Source: Deltaproteobacteria bacterium
GTDB lineage: Bacteria; Myxococcota_A; Polyangia; Polyangiales; Houyiibacteriaceae
Length of the DNA stretch: 64,000 nucleotides
Reading direction: 5' to 3'
Assembly: GCA_017644045.1 (NCBI GenBank)
Contig: JAEPMI010000006.1
Span: 529,314 to 593,313, forward strand
In this document: piece after piece, positions 17,838 to 26,599 of the stretch
How positions within the stretch are numbered: position 1 is the stretch's first letter
Layout: each line of letters starts with the position of its first letter
Position numbers and translations under genes: made by a program
Notes under the pieces: model-generated
Seen by the model: only the letters and a program-made list of their open reading frames with translations
The model's database searches: none
What the model was told of the DNA's origin: nothing

Positions 17838-18725
17838 TCAGTCGAGCGCGGCCTTCAGCGCCGCGCGCAGCTCCGGGTATCGCCACTCGAAGCCGAGCGA
17901 CTCCAGCACCGCCGGGACCGCGCCGGTCGAGGAGAGCAGCATCTCGTCGGCGGCTTCGCCCATCGCGAGCTTCGCCATCGCGCCAGGGAGCGGGAGGAAG
18001 GTGGGCCGCGAGAGCACCTTCCCGAGCGTCTTGGTGAAGGCGACGTTGCTGATGGGTGCCGGCGCCACCGCGTTGAAGGCCCCGCTGAGCTCTGCGCGCT
18101 CGATGGCGAAGGCGATCATCCGCACCACGTCATCGACGTGCACCCAGCTCATCAGCTGCTCGCCGCTGCCGATCTTGCCCCCGACGCCCATCTTGAAGGG
18201 CAGCTTCATCGCGCCCAGCGCGCCGCCTTCCCGGGCCATCACGATCCCGATGCGCGGATGGACGACGCGGATGCCGGCGTCCGCGGCCGGAGCGGCGCTC
18301 CCCTCCCAGGCCACGCAGACCTCCGCCAGGAAGCCCTCGCCGGGGCCCGCCTCCTCGGTGAGGTGCTGGCCGCCGCGATCGCCGTAGTAGCCGGTCGCCG
18401 AGGCGCTCACGAGCACGCTCGGCGGTCGCTGGAGCTTGGCCAGGGTCTTGGCGATCAGGGTCGTGCCCTTCACCCGGCTCTCCATGATTCGGCGCTTCTT
18501 GTCCTCGCTCCAGCGGCCCGCGACGCTCTCGCCGGCCAGGTGGACGACCGCGTCGACTCCCTCGAACGCAGCGCCGTCGATGGTCCCTTTCGCGAGGTCC
18601 CAGCGGATGGCGTCGGGCGCGCTCCGTGAGACCCCCTGGACCGACCAACCGGCCGCCCGGAGGTGAGCCGAGAGCGCCTGACCGATGAGGCCGGTGGCGC
18701 CGGTGATGACCGCGCGTCGAGACAT
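17838..18725 (-). CDS. TIGR01777-family NAD(P)-dependent epimerase/oxidoreductase (YfcH-like)
   Basis: Extended short-chain dehydrogenase family protein of 295 residues. It starts MSRRAVITGATGLIGQALSAH, with the nucleotide-binding GATGLIG motif; AVVHLAGESVAGRW and ATGYYGDRGG are hallmarks of the TIGR01777/SulA-like family. The C-terminal half has the PLPGAMAKLAMGEAADEMLLSS block, with the usual DUF1731 ending EWRYPELRAALKA. The start is the ATG immediately before the Rossmann strand; an open frame continues 36 codons upstream without similarity. The family is widespread with no firmly known substrate. It ends 27 bp before the start of the next leftward gene. Confidence 0.88.
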   Translation of the reverse strand: MSRRAVITGATGLIGQALSAHLRAAGWSVQGVSRSAPDAIRWDLAKGTIDGAAFEGVDAVVHLAGESVAGRWSEDKKRRIMESRVKGTTLIAKTLAKLQRPPSVLVSASATGYYGDRGGQHLTEEAGPGEGFLAEVCVAWEGSAAPAADAGIRVVHPRIGIVMAREGGALGAMKLPFKMGVGGKIGSGEQLMSWVHVDDVVRMIAFAIERAELSGAFNAVAPAPISNVAFTKTLGKVLSRPTFLPLPGAMAKLAMGEAADEMLLSSTGAVPAVLESLGFEWRYPELRAALKAALD

Positions 18726-18880
18726 GGAACGGTTTTCGGGCCGGCGGGCCTGCGTGGCAAGGCCTGGCGCTGCGGTTGGCTCGACCTGCCCGTCGCGCCG
18801 AGCCGGAGCGCTTCCACTCTCCGCACGCGCCAACGGCGGCGCGACCTCGGGCCGCGCCGCCGGGGCAGTGCGCGCTCGGG

Positions 18881-21037
18881 CTATTCCTGAGGGGGCACCG
18901 GGGTGTTCGCCTCGAAGTGCTCGGCGAACGAATCGTCGGGATCCCTCAGCCGCTCACACTTGAGAAGCGTGTCCTCGACGATGGTATCGAGGAACTCGAT
19001 CTGGGCGTCGATGGGGTAGGAGAAGTTCCGAGCGTCGAACTCGAACTCTTCCTCGCTGTCGTTGCGGCGATGAGCGGCGCTCTGCAGGCCGTAGGCGATC
19101 AGCGCGTCCTGCGCGCTCTGGAGCTTGTCCGCGAGGATGCCCACCCGGGTCTCGAGGGCGGTGTTGACCACCACCTCCTCGCAGGTGAACGCGGGCAGCT
19201 CGTGGGCATCCAAGAGGGTGGCTTCGGACAACATGATGGCCTCCTGGACCGCCGCGAGCTTGGCGAAGCTCATGCCGAAGTGGACCCGGCGCAGGTCGTC
19301 CTCGGAGGGGTCGGTCCCGAGGGTCGGAAACGCCGGGTCGAGGTCGACCGCGAGATCGTTGGCCAGGTCGGCGATATCGCCGGAGAGTCGGAGGATGAGG
19401 AACTTGCGCTCCTCCGCGTCGAGGAGCTCGTTGGCGAAGATGTTCTGCCGTTCGCTGGCTCGGTCCGTGTAGAACTGACGAGTCCTCTCGCCGAGCGTCG
19501 CGCCCAGGACTCGCGTGCTCTCCTGGGCCAGACCGTTGGCGATCAGGTCGCGCGTGCGAGCGTCGATGTCGGCCTCCAGCTTGATCAGGGTCTGGTGGAT
19601 CTCCAGCGCCAGATCCGCCACGGGGTCGGGCTCTGTCGGGTTCAGGCCGAAGTCCACCGCTGCGTTCACGGCGATGGAGAACATCGCGCCATAGAGCGGG
19701 GCGCTGTTTGCGGCGATGGTCGCCTTCGAGAGAATCGTCGCCCCCGCCGAACCGAGCTTGTCCGCGCTCATGAAGCCGTAGGTCGCCAGGGAGTCCGCCA
19801 TCGGACCGGGCGAGACGATGGGATCGATGGTCACGGGCGCGGGGTCGAAGTCCACTGCCCGGGAGAACTGCTCCACCTCTTCGATGGTCCAGCCCTGCGG
19901 AACGTACGTGCTGATGGGCGTGGCCAAGGGTCGGCTGCAGGTCAGTCGATGATTCCGGTTCAGGAACCCACAGAGGCTCCTCCCGACCTGTTCGAAGTCC
20001 GATCCGTAGACGCTGGTGCAGCTCCGGCTCTTCTTCATGCAGCCGGTTCTCCGCTGCTCGGTCCCCGGGATGATCGGCTCGCCGTACACCAGCGGCGCGG
20101 CCACCGGTCCGACCGTCGACCCATCGATCGTGACGTTTCCGGTGTCCCGAGGGGAGTAACCGCCGTGGTCGATGAACACCTGGGTGCCGCGGCAGCTGAG
20201 GGAGCTCGGGTCAACGTCGGGCGATGAGCTGGTGGCGAAGCGCATGCCCTCGGGCAGCAGGTCGTAGTCCACGGGCACGTAGGTGGTCCGGATCCGCCGC
20301 CCCGTGCGGCGGTTGATGATGTGGAACCCATCGCCCGAGGCCTCGAAGCGCCACTGGAGGCGCTCGTCACTCGGCGAGGCGACCAGGTCCATGCTGAGCA
20401 GGTTGGCCGGCTGAGTGTAGGGGTCCGTGGCGTCGCCCTCGACGGGAGTGATCAGCAACCCGACGTGCAGGGGGTTCACCACATCTCGGAGGTAGCGACC
20501 GTTGGGGCTCCGGATCGTGAAGTACTTCGTCGGGTCCGGCTGAAAGACGCCGTCGCGGCAGACCGTCGGGGCAGGAGCGTCGTCGGCGCAGACGCACGGG
20601 ATGTCGTGGCTGCACTCCTGCTCTTCCAGCTGCTCCGCCGTGCCGTCGCCGAAGCCCGATGTCAGCAGGACCCCCTCGCCGTCGCTCACCGAACGGATCG
20701 AGCACCCGTGGGGATTGGCGTTGTCCACGATGTCGTCTCGCCCCGCCACTTCGCGGGTCTCGAGGAGTTGGTCCACGGCTCCGGCGCACTCGGCGGCGTC
20801 GTCGATGGGGCGAAACCCGTGGGCACCGCAGGACCCGGTGGTGACCAGGACCGGGTGGAAGTCGAGAGTCGTGAGCGCGCCCTGCGCGGCACCGATCCCG
20901 TCGCCGGACTCTACGACGTTCGTGCAGCTGGTCGCCGCGAGTGCGAGAAAGAGGGCCGCGGCCGTCGCGGTCCACCTGAGCGGGGTTGCCGGCCGAGGAC
21001 TGGCTTTGCGTGCGGGATGGGGTCGAGTGGGGGTCAT
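18881..21037 (-). CDS. Large lipoprotein: possible beta-trefoil lectin plus helical bundle
   Basis: A 718-residue predicted lipoprotein. The signal region ends at a lipobox, LALAATSC. A Cys-containing N-terminal region (about 40-160) is followed by a block resembling a ricin-type or fascin-like beta-trefoil (about 165-270; KYFTIRSPNGRYLRDV and GFHIINRRTGRRIRT). The last about 330 residues are mostly amphipathic helices with a hydrophobic segment, SAPLYGAMFSIAVNAAVDFG, followed by EIHQTLIKLEADIDARTRDL. The layout recalls the helical pore-forming domain of Cry-type toxins, but this is only a visual resemblance. Start is at ATG 21037, supported by AAGGAG six bases upstream. Confidence 0.7.
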   Translation of the reverse strand: MTPTRPHPARKASPRPATPLRWTATAAALFLALAATSCTNVVESGDGIGAAQGALTTLDFHPVLVTTGSCGAHGFRPIDDAAECAGAVDQLLETREVAGRDDIVDNANPHGCSIRSVSDGEGVLLTSGFGDGTAEQLEEQECSHDIPCVCADDAPAPTVCRDGVFQPDPTKYFTIRSPNGRYLRDVVNPLHVGLLITPVEGDATDPYTQPANLLSMDLVASPSDERLQWRFEASGDGFHIINRRTGRRIRTTYVPVDYDLLPEGMRFATSSSPDVDPSSLSCRGTQVFIDHGGYSPRDTGNVTIDGSTVGPVAAPLVYGEPIIPGTEQRRTGCMKKSRSCTSVYGSDFEQVGRSLCGFLNRNHRLTCSRPLATPISTYVPQGWTIEEVEQFSRAVDFDPAPVTIDPIVSPGPMADSLATYGFMSADKLGSAGATILSKATIAANSAPLYGAMFSIAVNAAVDFGLNPTEPDPVADLALEIHQTLIKLEADIDARTRDLIANGLAQESTRVLGATLGERTRQFYTDRASERQNIFANELLDAEERKFLILRLSGDIADLANDLAVDLDPAFPTLGTDPSEDDLRRVHFGMSFAKLAAVQEAIMLSEATLLDAHELPAFTCEEVVVNTALETRVGILADKLQSAQDALIAYGLQSAAHRRNDSEEEFEFDARNFSYPIDAQIEFLDTIVEDTLLKCERLRDPDDSFAEHFEANTPVPPQE

Positions 21038-21043
21038 GGATGT

Positions 21044-21049
21044 CTCCTT
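21044..21049 (-). promoter_or_regulatory. Ribosome binding site of the 718-residue lipoprotein
   Basis: AAGGAG on the minus strand, six bases before the ATG at 21037. It decides between this start and an in-frame GTG/ATG region 28 codons further upstream, which has no signal-peptide character. The 282-bp stretch 21038-21319 separates this gene from the divergent glycogen-synthase-like gene and should hold both promoters. I see no convincing -35/-10 pair. Confidence 0.7.
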
Positions 21050-21319
21050 GGTGGGGTCGTCGTTCGCGTTCGTGGTCACGTCGGCCTCGCCTCGGGGAGC
21101 GACCCCCGCGAGCACCGGCATCTGACCCCCACCGTGGCCCCCCCCGTGCGAGGGGTCGCGTTAAGGTGGGTAAAAGCATGGGGCCCTCGTGGGATCGACG
21201 CCCTGGATCGGTCGACGGAGCGGCCAGCGGGCGGGAACCAGCGGCGGGGCTGACCGACGCCACCCGGCGATCTCGGTCGGCTGGCGACTCTTACCCAGGC
21301 CGACTAAGGTCGCCGCCGC

Positions 21320-22684
21320 ATGAACATCGTCCTCATCACCCACGAGATGGACCCCTTCGTCGGTCGCGGAACGGTCGCCCAGGTGGCCGGCGCGCTGCCC
21401 AAGGCCCTGCGCTCCCTCGACCACGAGGTCAGCGTGATCCTGCCGCTCTTCGAAGGCATCGATCCCGCCAAGCACTCGCTCGCCCGCCGGCTCTCCAAGC
21501 TCACCTTCGAGGTCGGCGGCAAGGAGTACGCCTGCGAGCAGTGGAACGGCCGGACCATCTCCGGGGTGGAGGCCATCTTCATCGGTCACGAGGAGCTCTT
21601 CCACTCGGTGCCGGCCCTCGACGCCGGCTCCGACGACGAGGTCGCCCTGCGCGCCGGCGTGTTCGCGCGCGCGGTCGCCGCGCTCCTCGAGAAGAACGAG
21701 CCCGGCTGGGAGGTCGTTCACGCCCACGGTTGGCTCGGCGCCGCGTCGCTCGCGGCTGCCAGCGAGGCCGGCGTTGGTCTCCCGGCCGTCCTGACGGTCC
21801 ACGACCCCCGCGCCGATGGTCCCTCGATGGAGGACGGCATCGTCCCCGGCGTCGGCTCGGAGGGTGTCCTCGCCGCCGGCGCGCGTCGCGCCGAGGTGAT
21901 CGCCGTGGGCTCGCCGAACGTGGCCAAGACCCTCGCCGAGAGCCTGGGCGACAACATCGGCAACCGGGAGATCCGCGCGATCGCCAATGGTGTCGACGAG
22001 GCCACCTGGAACCCGCTCACCGATCCCGAGCTCCCCGCCCGCTTCGACCCGGTCGACCTGCGCGGCAAGGCCCGGTGCAAGGCGGAGCTGCAGCGCCGCC
22101 TCGAGGTCCCGGTGCGGGCCGACGCGCCCGTGGTGACGGTCCTCGGCCGCGAGCCGGAGGCCTGGCGCCGCTTCGTGAAGACCGCGCCGCGGATCCTCCG
22201 CAACGACGTGCAGGTCATCGCCCTCGGCGCCCCCGACGTGGACGGGCTCCGCGACGGTCTCGCCGACCTGCAGGACCGCTGGCCGGATCGGTTCCAGGCG
22301 CGCTCGCTCGACGGCAAGGAGGGCGGCAAGCTCGACCACCTGGCCCGGGCCGGCGCCGACCTCGCCCTCGTCCTGACCGACCACGCCCCCGACGCCATCG
22401 ACCCGATGATCGTCCAGCGCTACGGCGCGGTGCCCATCGTCCCGCGCGTCGGCGCGATCGCGGACACCGTGGTCGACTGCGACGCGAACCTCGAGACCGG
22501 CACCGGCTTCCTCTTCGAGGCCAAGGACGAGGAGGAGCTCCTCGGCGGCGTGCGCCGCGCCATCGGCGCCTTCGGTCGCGAAGGCTTCGGCGACCTCCAG
22601 TCCCGGGTCATGCGCATCGACTCCTCTTGGGAGCGGAGCGCCCGACTCCACGGGATGCTCTACGAAGGCTTGGTCGAGAGCTGA
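21320..22684 (+). CDS. Glycogen/starch-synthase-like GT5 protein, probably catalytically altered
   Basis: A 454-residue relative of GlgA, which extends alpha-1,4-glucan from ADP-glucose. Family features are the N-terminal MNIVLITHEMDPFV and GALPKAL, VVHAHGWLGA, the AIANGVDEATWNPLTDPELP block, and the ending QRYGAVPIVPRVGAIADTV...GTGFLFE. Key catalytic positions are not retained. The Lys-Thr-Gly-Gly-Leu nucleotide loop reads FVGRGTVAQV. The usual PSRFEPCGL block is replaced by TDHAPDAID, which lacks the catalytic Glu. It may bind glucan or ADP-sugar without synthesis, or use another substrate. The 3' end overlaps convergent tsaB by 25 bases. Confidence 0.75.
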   Translation: MNIVLITHEMDPFVGRGTVAQVAGALPKALRSLDHEVSVILPLFEGIDPAKHSLARRLSKLTFEVGGKEYACEQWNGRTISGVEAIFIGHEELFHSVPALDAGSDDEVALRAGVFARAVAALLEKNEPGWEVVHAHGWLGAASLAAASEAGVGLPAVLTVHDPRADGPSMEDGIVPGVGSEGVLAAGARRAEVIAVGSPNVAKTLAESLGDNIGNREIRAIANGVDEATWNPLTDPELPARFDPVDLRGKARCKAELQRRLEVPVRADAPVVTVLGREPEAWRRFVKTAPRILRNDVQVIALGAPDVDGLRDGLADLQDRWPDRFQARSLDGKEGGKLDHLARAGADLALVLTDHAPDAIDPMIVQRYGAVPIVPRVGAIADTVVDCDANLETGTGFLFEAKDEEELLGGVRRAIGAFGREGFGDLQSRVMRIDSSWERSARLHGMLYEGLVES

Positions 22685-23337
22685 GTCGTGAGAGCGCGCG
22701 CGGGTAGCTTCGCGTCGCTCGACCGCACGTAGATCGGCTCGAGCCCTGGCGGTGCGATCTCGCCCGCCGCGTGGCGAAGGAGCGCCAGCCGTCCGAGCAC
22801 CTCGGCGTCGGGGGTACGCTCGCCATCGCTCGCGTCCCCCGTGATCGCCTCGTGGCGCAGGATTCCGTTGCCCACGACGCGAGCGCCCTGCACTCGGCTG
22901 ACCGCTTCGTCGGGCGGCAGGTCGAAGGGTTCGAGGCGGGTGACGGGTCGGCCGGTTCCGAGCTCGTACAGGGCGCCATAGACCCGGCCGCGACCGGCAT
23001 CGACCAGCGGGGCGACCCGACCCGAGTCCCCGACCCCGGCAGCCAAGACCTCGAGCGAACCCACGCCCACCAGGGGGATCCCACAGCCGAAGGCGAGCCC
23101 CTTGGCCGCCGCCATCCCGATGCGGGTGCCGGTGAAGGACCCCGGCCCGAGCCCCACGGCGACCAGATCGAGGTCGGCCGGCGCCAGGCCGGCGGCGTCG
23201 AGCACGGCCCTCAGGAGCGGCTCGAGCGCCTTGCCGTGACGGGCCACGTCGGCCTCCTGGCGAGCCACGAGCGAGTCGCCGTCGAGAACGGCCGCAGAGG
23301 CCCGTTGGCTGGAGGTGTCGAAGGCGAGGACGCGCAC
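22660..23337 (-). CDS. tsaB: tRNA threonylcarbamoyladenosine biosynthesis protein TsaB
   Basis: Partner of TsaD in making t6A at position 37 of ANN-decoding tRNAs. Family motifs are MRVLAFDTSSQRASAAV, HGKALEPLL and the strongly conserved GLGPGSFTGTRIGMAAAKGLAFG. The ASKHA fold is incomplete, as is normal for TsaB. At 225 residues the length is typical. The start is GTG at 23337. The 3' end overlaps the convergent glycogen-synthase-like gene by 25 bases. It is transcribed divergently from miaE, another tRNA-37 modification gene, 116 bp away. Confidence 0.93.
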   Translation of the reverse strand: MRVLAFDTSSQRASAAVLDGDSLVARQEADVARHGKALEPLLRAVLDAAGLAPADLDLVAVGLGPGSFTGTRIGMAAAKGLAFGCGIPLVGVGSLEVLAAGVGDSGRVAPLVDAGRGRVYGALYELGTGRPVTRLEPFDLPPDEAVSRVQGARVVGNGILRHEAITGDASDGERTPDAEVLGRLALLRHAAGEIAPPGLEPIYVRSSDAKLPARALTTQLSTKPS

Positions 23338-23453
23338 CGCGGGACCATGCCACGAGGTGGAATGGAAGGCATGTCGCGGTCTCGGCGTTCGGGCCGGGGA
23401 CCACTCCCTTGACCCCCCCGAGACCGGCGACTAGACCGGCCCAGGCGTTCTCC

Positions 23454-24032
23454 ATGCTCCACCTTCTCCAGCCCACCGACCCGCGATGGATCGACGCGGT
23501 CGCGGATGACCTCCCCGGGCTGCTGGCGGACCACGCGCACTGCGAGCTGAAGGCCGCCCAGAGCGCCCTCTCGATGGTGGGGCGCTTCGGAGGCGAGGCC
23601 CCGGAGCTGATCGAGCCGCTGAGCCACCTGGCCCGCGAGGAGACCGCCCACTTCCGTGAGGTCTCGGAGCACATGGAGGCCCGCGGGGTCACGCTCGGCA
23701 AGCCCGAGAAGGACGACTACGTCGGCGCGCTCCGCAAGGCCGCTCGCGCCGATGGCGAGGCACCGGCCCTCCTGGACCGCCTGCTCGTCTCCGCGCTCAT
23801 CGAGGCGCGCTCCTGCGAACGCTTCCAGGTCCTCGCGGACGGGCTCACCGACGAGTCCCTGACCGCCTTCTACCGCGGGCTGATGGCCGCGGAGGCACGC
23901 CACTTCACCCTCTTCCGAGGGCTGGCGGAGGCACGCTTCGGTGCGGACGCCCGCCGCCGACTCGCGCGACTCGCCGAGCGCGAGGCCGAGGTGGCCCACG
24001 CCCTCCCCCTCGGCCCGACGGTGCACGGATGA
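23454..24032 (+). CDS. miaE: tRNA-(ms2io6A37) hydroxylase MiaE
   Basis: Non-haem di-iron monooxygenase that hydroxylates the isopentenyl side chain of ms2i6A37 in tRNA. The four-helix bundle carries the iron ligands in HCELKAA, EETAHFREV, EARSCERFQ and AAEARHFTLF (Glu and ExxH pairs). The protein has 192 residues from the ATG at 23454, a normal length. A TTG 15 codons upstream would add a Pro/Arg-rich tail without family similarity. The stop overlaps lepB by 4 bases. A requirement for i6A/ms2i6A-making enzymes is expected elsewhere in the genome. Confidence 0.9.
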   Translation: MLHLLQPTDPRWIDAVADDLPGLLADHAHCELKAAQSALSMVGRFGGEAPELIEPLSHLAREETAHFREVSEHMEARGVTLGKPEKDDYVGALRKAARADGEAPALLDRLLVSALIEARSCERFQVLADGLTDESLTAFYRGLMAAEARHFTLFRGLAEARFGADARRRLARLAEREAEVAHALPLGPTVHG

Positions 24033-24814
24033 GCGACGACGACGTCAAAGACGCCAAGGACCCGAAGAAGGCGAAGGCGAACGCCAAGAAGAAGAAGAGG
24101 GACGACGAGGAGCCGGCCTGGGATCGGGCGAAGGCCAACGTCCGCACCATCGGCGGCGCCGTCCTGCTCGCGGTCTTCATCCGGATCGTGCTCTTCGAGG
24201 CCTTCGAGATCGACGGTCCGTCGATGGAACCGACCCTGCTCAACGGTGACCGCGTCGTGGTCGCGAAGATGCTCTACGGGCTCTTCCTGCCGAAGACGCA
24301 CGAGGCCGTGCTCACCTGGGGCGAGCCGGAGCTCGGCGACGTGGTCATCGTCCACAGCCCCTACGACGACGTCGACATCGTGAAGCGAGTGATGGGTGTC
24401 CCGGGCGACACGGTCCAGCAGCGCGAGGACGGCTTCTACCGGAACGGCGAGCTGGTGCCGCGGCGCGAGGTCGGGCCCTGCAAGGAAGAAGAGCAGCTCG
24501 AAGACCCCTACTCCGACATGGACGAGTGCACCGTCTACGAGGAGACGATCGCCGGGCGCACCTTCCGCATCAGCGACAGCGGCCACGGCGAACGGGTCGG
24601 CCCCCCGGTGACGGTCCCCGAAGGCCACATCTACGTCCGCGGCGACCACCGGGACCGCTCGAACGACTCGACCAACCCGCACATCGGCGCGGTGCCCATC
24701 GAGCGGGTGAAAGGGCGCGCGCTCTTCATCTACCTGAGCTGCGAGGACGAGCCCGGCGGGGTGAACTTCTGCGACTCGGCGCGGTGGCATCGGTTCTTCG
24801 CAGGCGTCCGCTGA
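24029..24814 (+). CDS. lepB: Signal peptidase I
   Basis: Membrane-bound Ser/Lys protease that removes Sec signal peptides. A highly charged Lys/Asp N-terminal tail of about 40 residues precedes a single membrane segment (about 45-62). The nucleophile box is DGPSMEPTLLNGDRV and the general-base box DIVKRVMGVPGD. The late signature is YVRGDHRDRSNDSTNPHIGAVP, ending in the usual GRALFIYLS. An extra loop of about 50 residues with paired cysteines (GPC...DEC) lies between the Lys box and the GD-N-S box. The protein has 261 residues. The ATG overlaps the miaE stop. Confidence 0.94.
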   Translation: MSDDDVKDAKDPKKAKANAKKKKRDDEEPAWDRAKANVRTIGGAVLLAVFIRIVLFEAFEIDGPSMEPTLLNGDRVVVAKMLYGLFLPKTHEAVLTWGEPELGDVVIVHSPYDDVDIVKRVMGVPGDTVQQREDGFYRNGELVPRREVGPCKEEEQLEDPYSDMDECTVYEETIAGRTFRISDSGHGERVGPPVTVPEGHIYVRGDHRDRSNDSTNPHIGAVPIERVKGRALFIYLSCEDEPGGVNFCDSARWHRFFAGVR

Positions 24815-24845
24815 CAGCTGGGCCGCCAAGGCGGACCAGCTCCCT

Positions 24846-24955
24846 CACCCTGACCCTCGCCCTCTCCCTCACCCTTCCTGGGCGCGGGAAGCCGATGTCG
24901 CTCACGTAGCAACCAAGGGGCGAGGGTCAGGGCGAGGGTGTCAGGGCGAGGGGCG
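24846..24955. repeat. CCCTGACCCTCGCCC inverted/direct repeat region
   Basis: The 189-bp gap between lepB and the radical SAM gene is filled with CCCTGACCCTCGCCC-type sequence. The 15-base arm at 24848-24862 is the exact reverse complement of 24918-24932, leaving a 55-base loop, and further GGGCGAGGG copies follow. An 18-base core, GAGGGTCAGGGCGAGGGT, also occurs at 57662-57679 between folA and thyA, so this is a dispersed intergenic element. It could end lepB transcription, but there is no T tract. Confidence 0.65.
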
Positions 24956-25003
24956 ACCAGCGTCCTGCGGACGCAGTGGTCGCTGGCTGCTATAGCCTCT
25001 CCC

Positions 25004-26539
25004 ATGGCGAGCGCGCGCGAGCTGCGGGACGAGATCCGGCAGCGCATGAGCGAAGAGCATGGGACCCTCGTGAACGAGGATCCCGAGGCCGTCGCCTTCC
25101 TCTATCCGAGCCCCTACTCGGTCGGGATGTCGTCGCTGGGCTACCAGAGCCTCTACCGACAGATGAACACCACGCCGGGGCGTTCGGCGCACCGCGCGTT
25201 CCTGCCGGACGACGTCGAGCGCTTCCGGACGAGCCGAACGCCGCTCTTCACCTACGAGGGTGACCGGCCGGTCGCCGACTACCCGGTGGTCGCGGTGAGC
25301 GTGGCCTACGAGCTCGAGATCGCGGGGCTCGTGCAGGCGCTCGAACTCGCCGGCATCCCGCCGCTCGCCGAGGACCGCGACGGGCGTCACCCCTTCATCC
25401 TCGCCGGCGGACCGCTCACCTTCTCGAACCCGCTGCCGCTGGCGCCCTACGTCGACGCGATCCTGCTCGGCGAGGCGGAGCAGACGCTGCCCAAGGCGCT
25501 GGACGTGCTCTTCGCCGTCCGCGATCGGGACGAAGCCTTCGGCGCCCTGGACCGCGAGATCCCGAGCGTGTTCATCCCGAGCTTCGGGAGCGACGAGATG
25601 CCACCCGTCGCGCGCAGCGACGACTCCGAGATCCCCGCGCGCTCCCAGATCCTGACGCCGAACACCGAGCTGCGGGACATGTTCCTCATCGAGCCCGAGC
25701 GCGGCTGCCACCGCGGCTGCACCTACTGCGTGATGCGTCGCTCCACCAACGGCGGCATGCGCGTCATTCCGAAGGAGCGCGTGCTCTCGTTCGTGCCCGA
25801 CGCCGCGAAGCGCGTCGGGCTCGTCGGCGCAGCGACCACCGACCATCCGCAGATCGCGGAGATCGTCGAGGAGCTCGTCGCCAGCGGGCGCGAGGTCGGG
25901 CTCAGCTCGCTCCGCGCCGACCGCCTGAACGACCGGCTCGTCGGCGCGCTGCGCAAGGCGGGTCAGACCGTGCTCACCACCGCCAGCGATGGCGCGAGTC
26001 AGCGGCTGCGCGACACGGTGCAGCGGCGCGCGCGAGAGGACGTGCTGGTGCGCTCGGCGGAGCTCGCCCGCGCGCACCGCTTCAAGCGACTCAAGCTCTA
26101 CATGATGCTCGGGCTCCCCGGCGAAACCGACGCGGACGTCGACGAGCTGGTCGCCTTCTCCACCGAGCTCTCGAAGATCGTTCCGCTCGCGCTCGGCATC
26201 GCGCCCTTCTGCGCGAAGCGGAACACGCCCCTCGACGGTGCGCCCTTCGCGGGCATCTCCGTGGTCGACAAGCGGCTCAAGCGCCTGCGCAAGGGCGTGA
26301 AGGGCCGCGTCGACGTGCGCGGCACCAGCGCCCGTTGGGCCTGGGTCGAATACGTGCTGGCGCAGGGCGGCCGAGCCGAAGGGCGCGCCGTGATGGACGC
26401 GGTTCATGCGGGCGGACGTTTCAGGGACTGGAAGAACGCCTTCGACGCGCTCCCCGACGACCGGCCGCGCCGCGCGCTGGTCCGGCCCGGCGACCGGCTG
26501 GACAAGAGCCAGAGCCAGCGCCGCCTCCAGGTCGTCTGA
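25004..26539 (+). CDS. Radical SAM protein with an N-terminal B12-binding-like domain
   Basis: A 511-residue enzyme of the B12-binding-type radical SAM class. The N-terminal about 200 residues look like a cobalamin-binding-like fold (FLYPSPYSVGMSSLGYQSLY, then PFILAGGPLTFSNPLPLAPYVDAILLGEAE). The radical SAM core starts at ERGCHRGCTYCVM, with the CxxxCxxC iron-sulfur motif, and continues through LKLYMMLGLPGETDADVDE. No ORF extension past the core suggests a known product. Related proteins occur across delta-proteobacteria without assigned reactions. Start is the ATG at 25004; an open frame continues 22 codons upstream through repeat DNA. Confidence 0.85.
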   Translation: MASARELRDEIRQRMSEEHGTLVNEDPEAVAFLYPSPYSVGMSSLGYQSLYRQMNTTPGRSAHRAFLPDDVERFRTSRTPLFTYEGDRPVADYPVVAVSVAYELEIAGLVQALELAGIPPLAEDRDGRHPFILAGGPLTFSNPLPLAPYVDAILLGEAEQTLPKALDVLFAVRDRDEAFGALDREIPSVFIPSFGSDEMPPVARSDDSEIPARSQILTPNTELRDMFLIEPERGCHRGCTYCVMRRSTNGGMRVIPKERVLSFVPDAAKRVGLVGAATTDHPQIAEIVEELVASGREVGLSSLRADRLNDRLVGALRKAGQTVLTTASDGASQRLRDTVQRRAREDVLVRSAELARAHRFKRLKLYMMLGLPGETDADVDELVAFSTELSKIVPLALGIAPFCAKRNTPLDGAPFAGISVVDKRLKRLRKGVKGRVDVRGTSARWAWVEYVLAQGGRAEGRAVMDAVHAGGRFRDWKNAFDALPDDRPRRALVRPGDRLDKSQSQRRLQVV

Positions 26540-26599
26540 CTCGACTGACTCGAACCGAGGGGCCCTGTGCACCCCCCACGGGTCGTGCCAGACTGCGGC

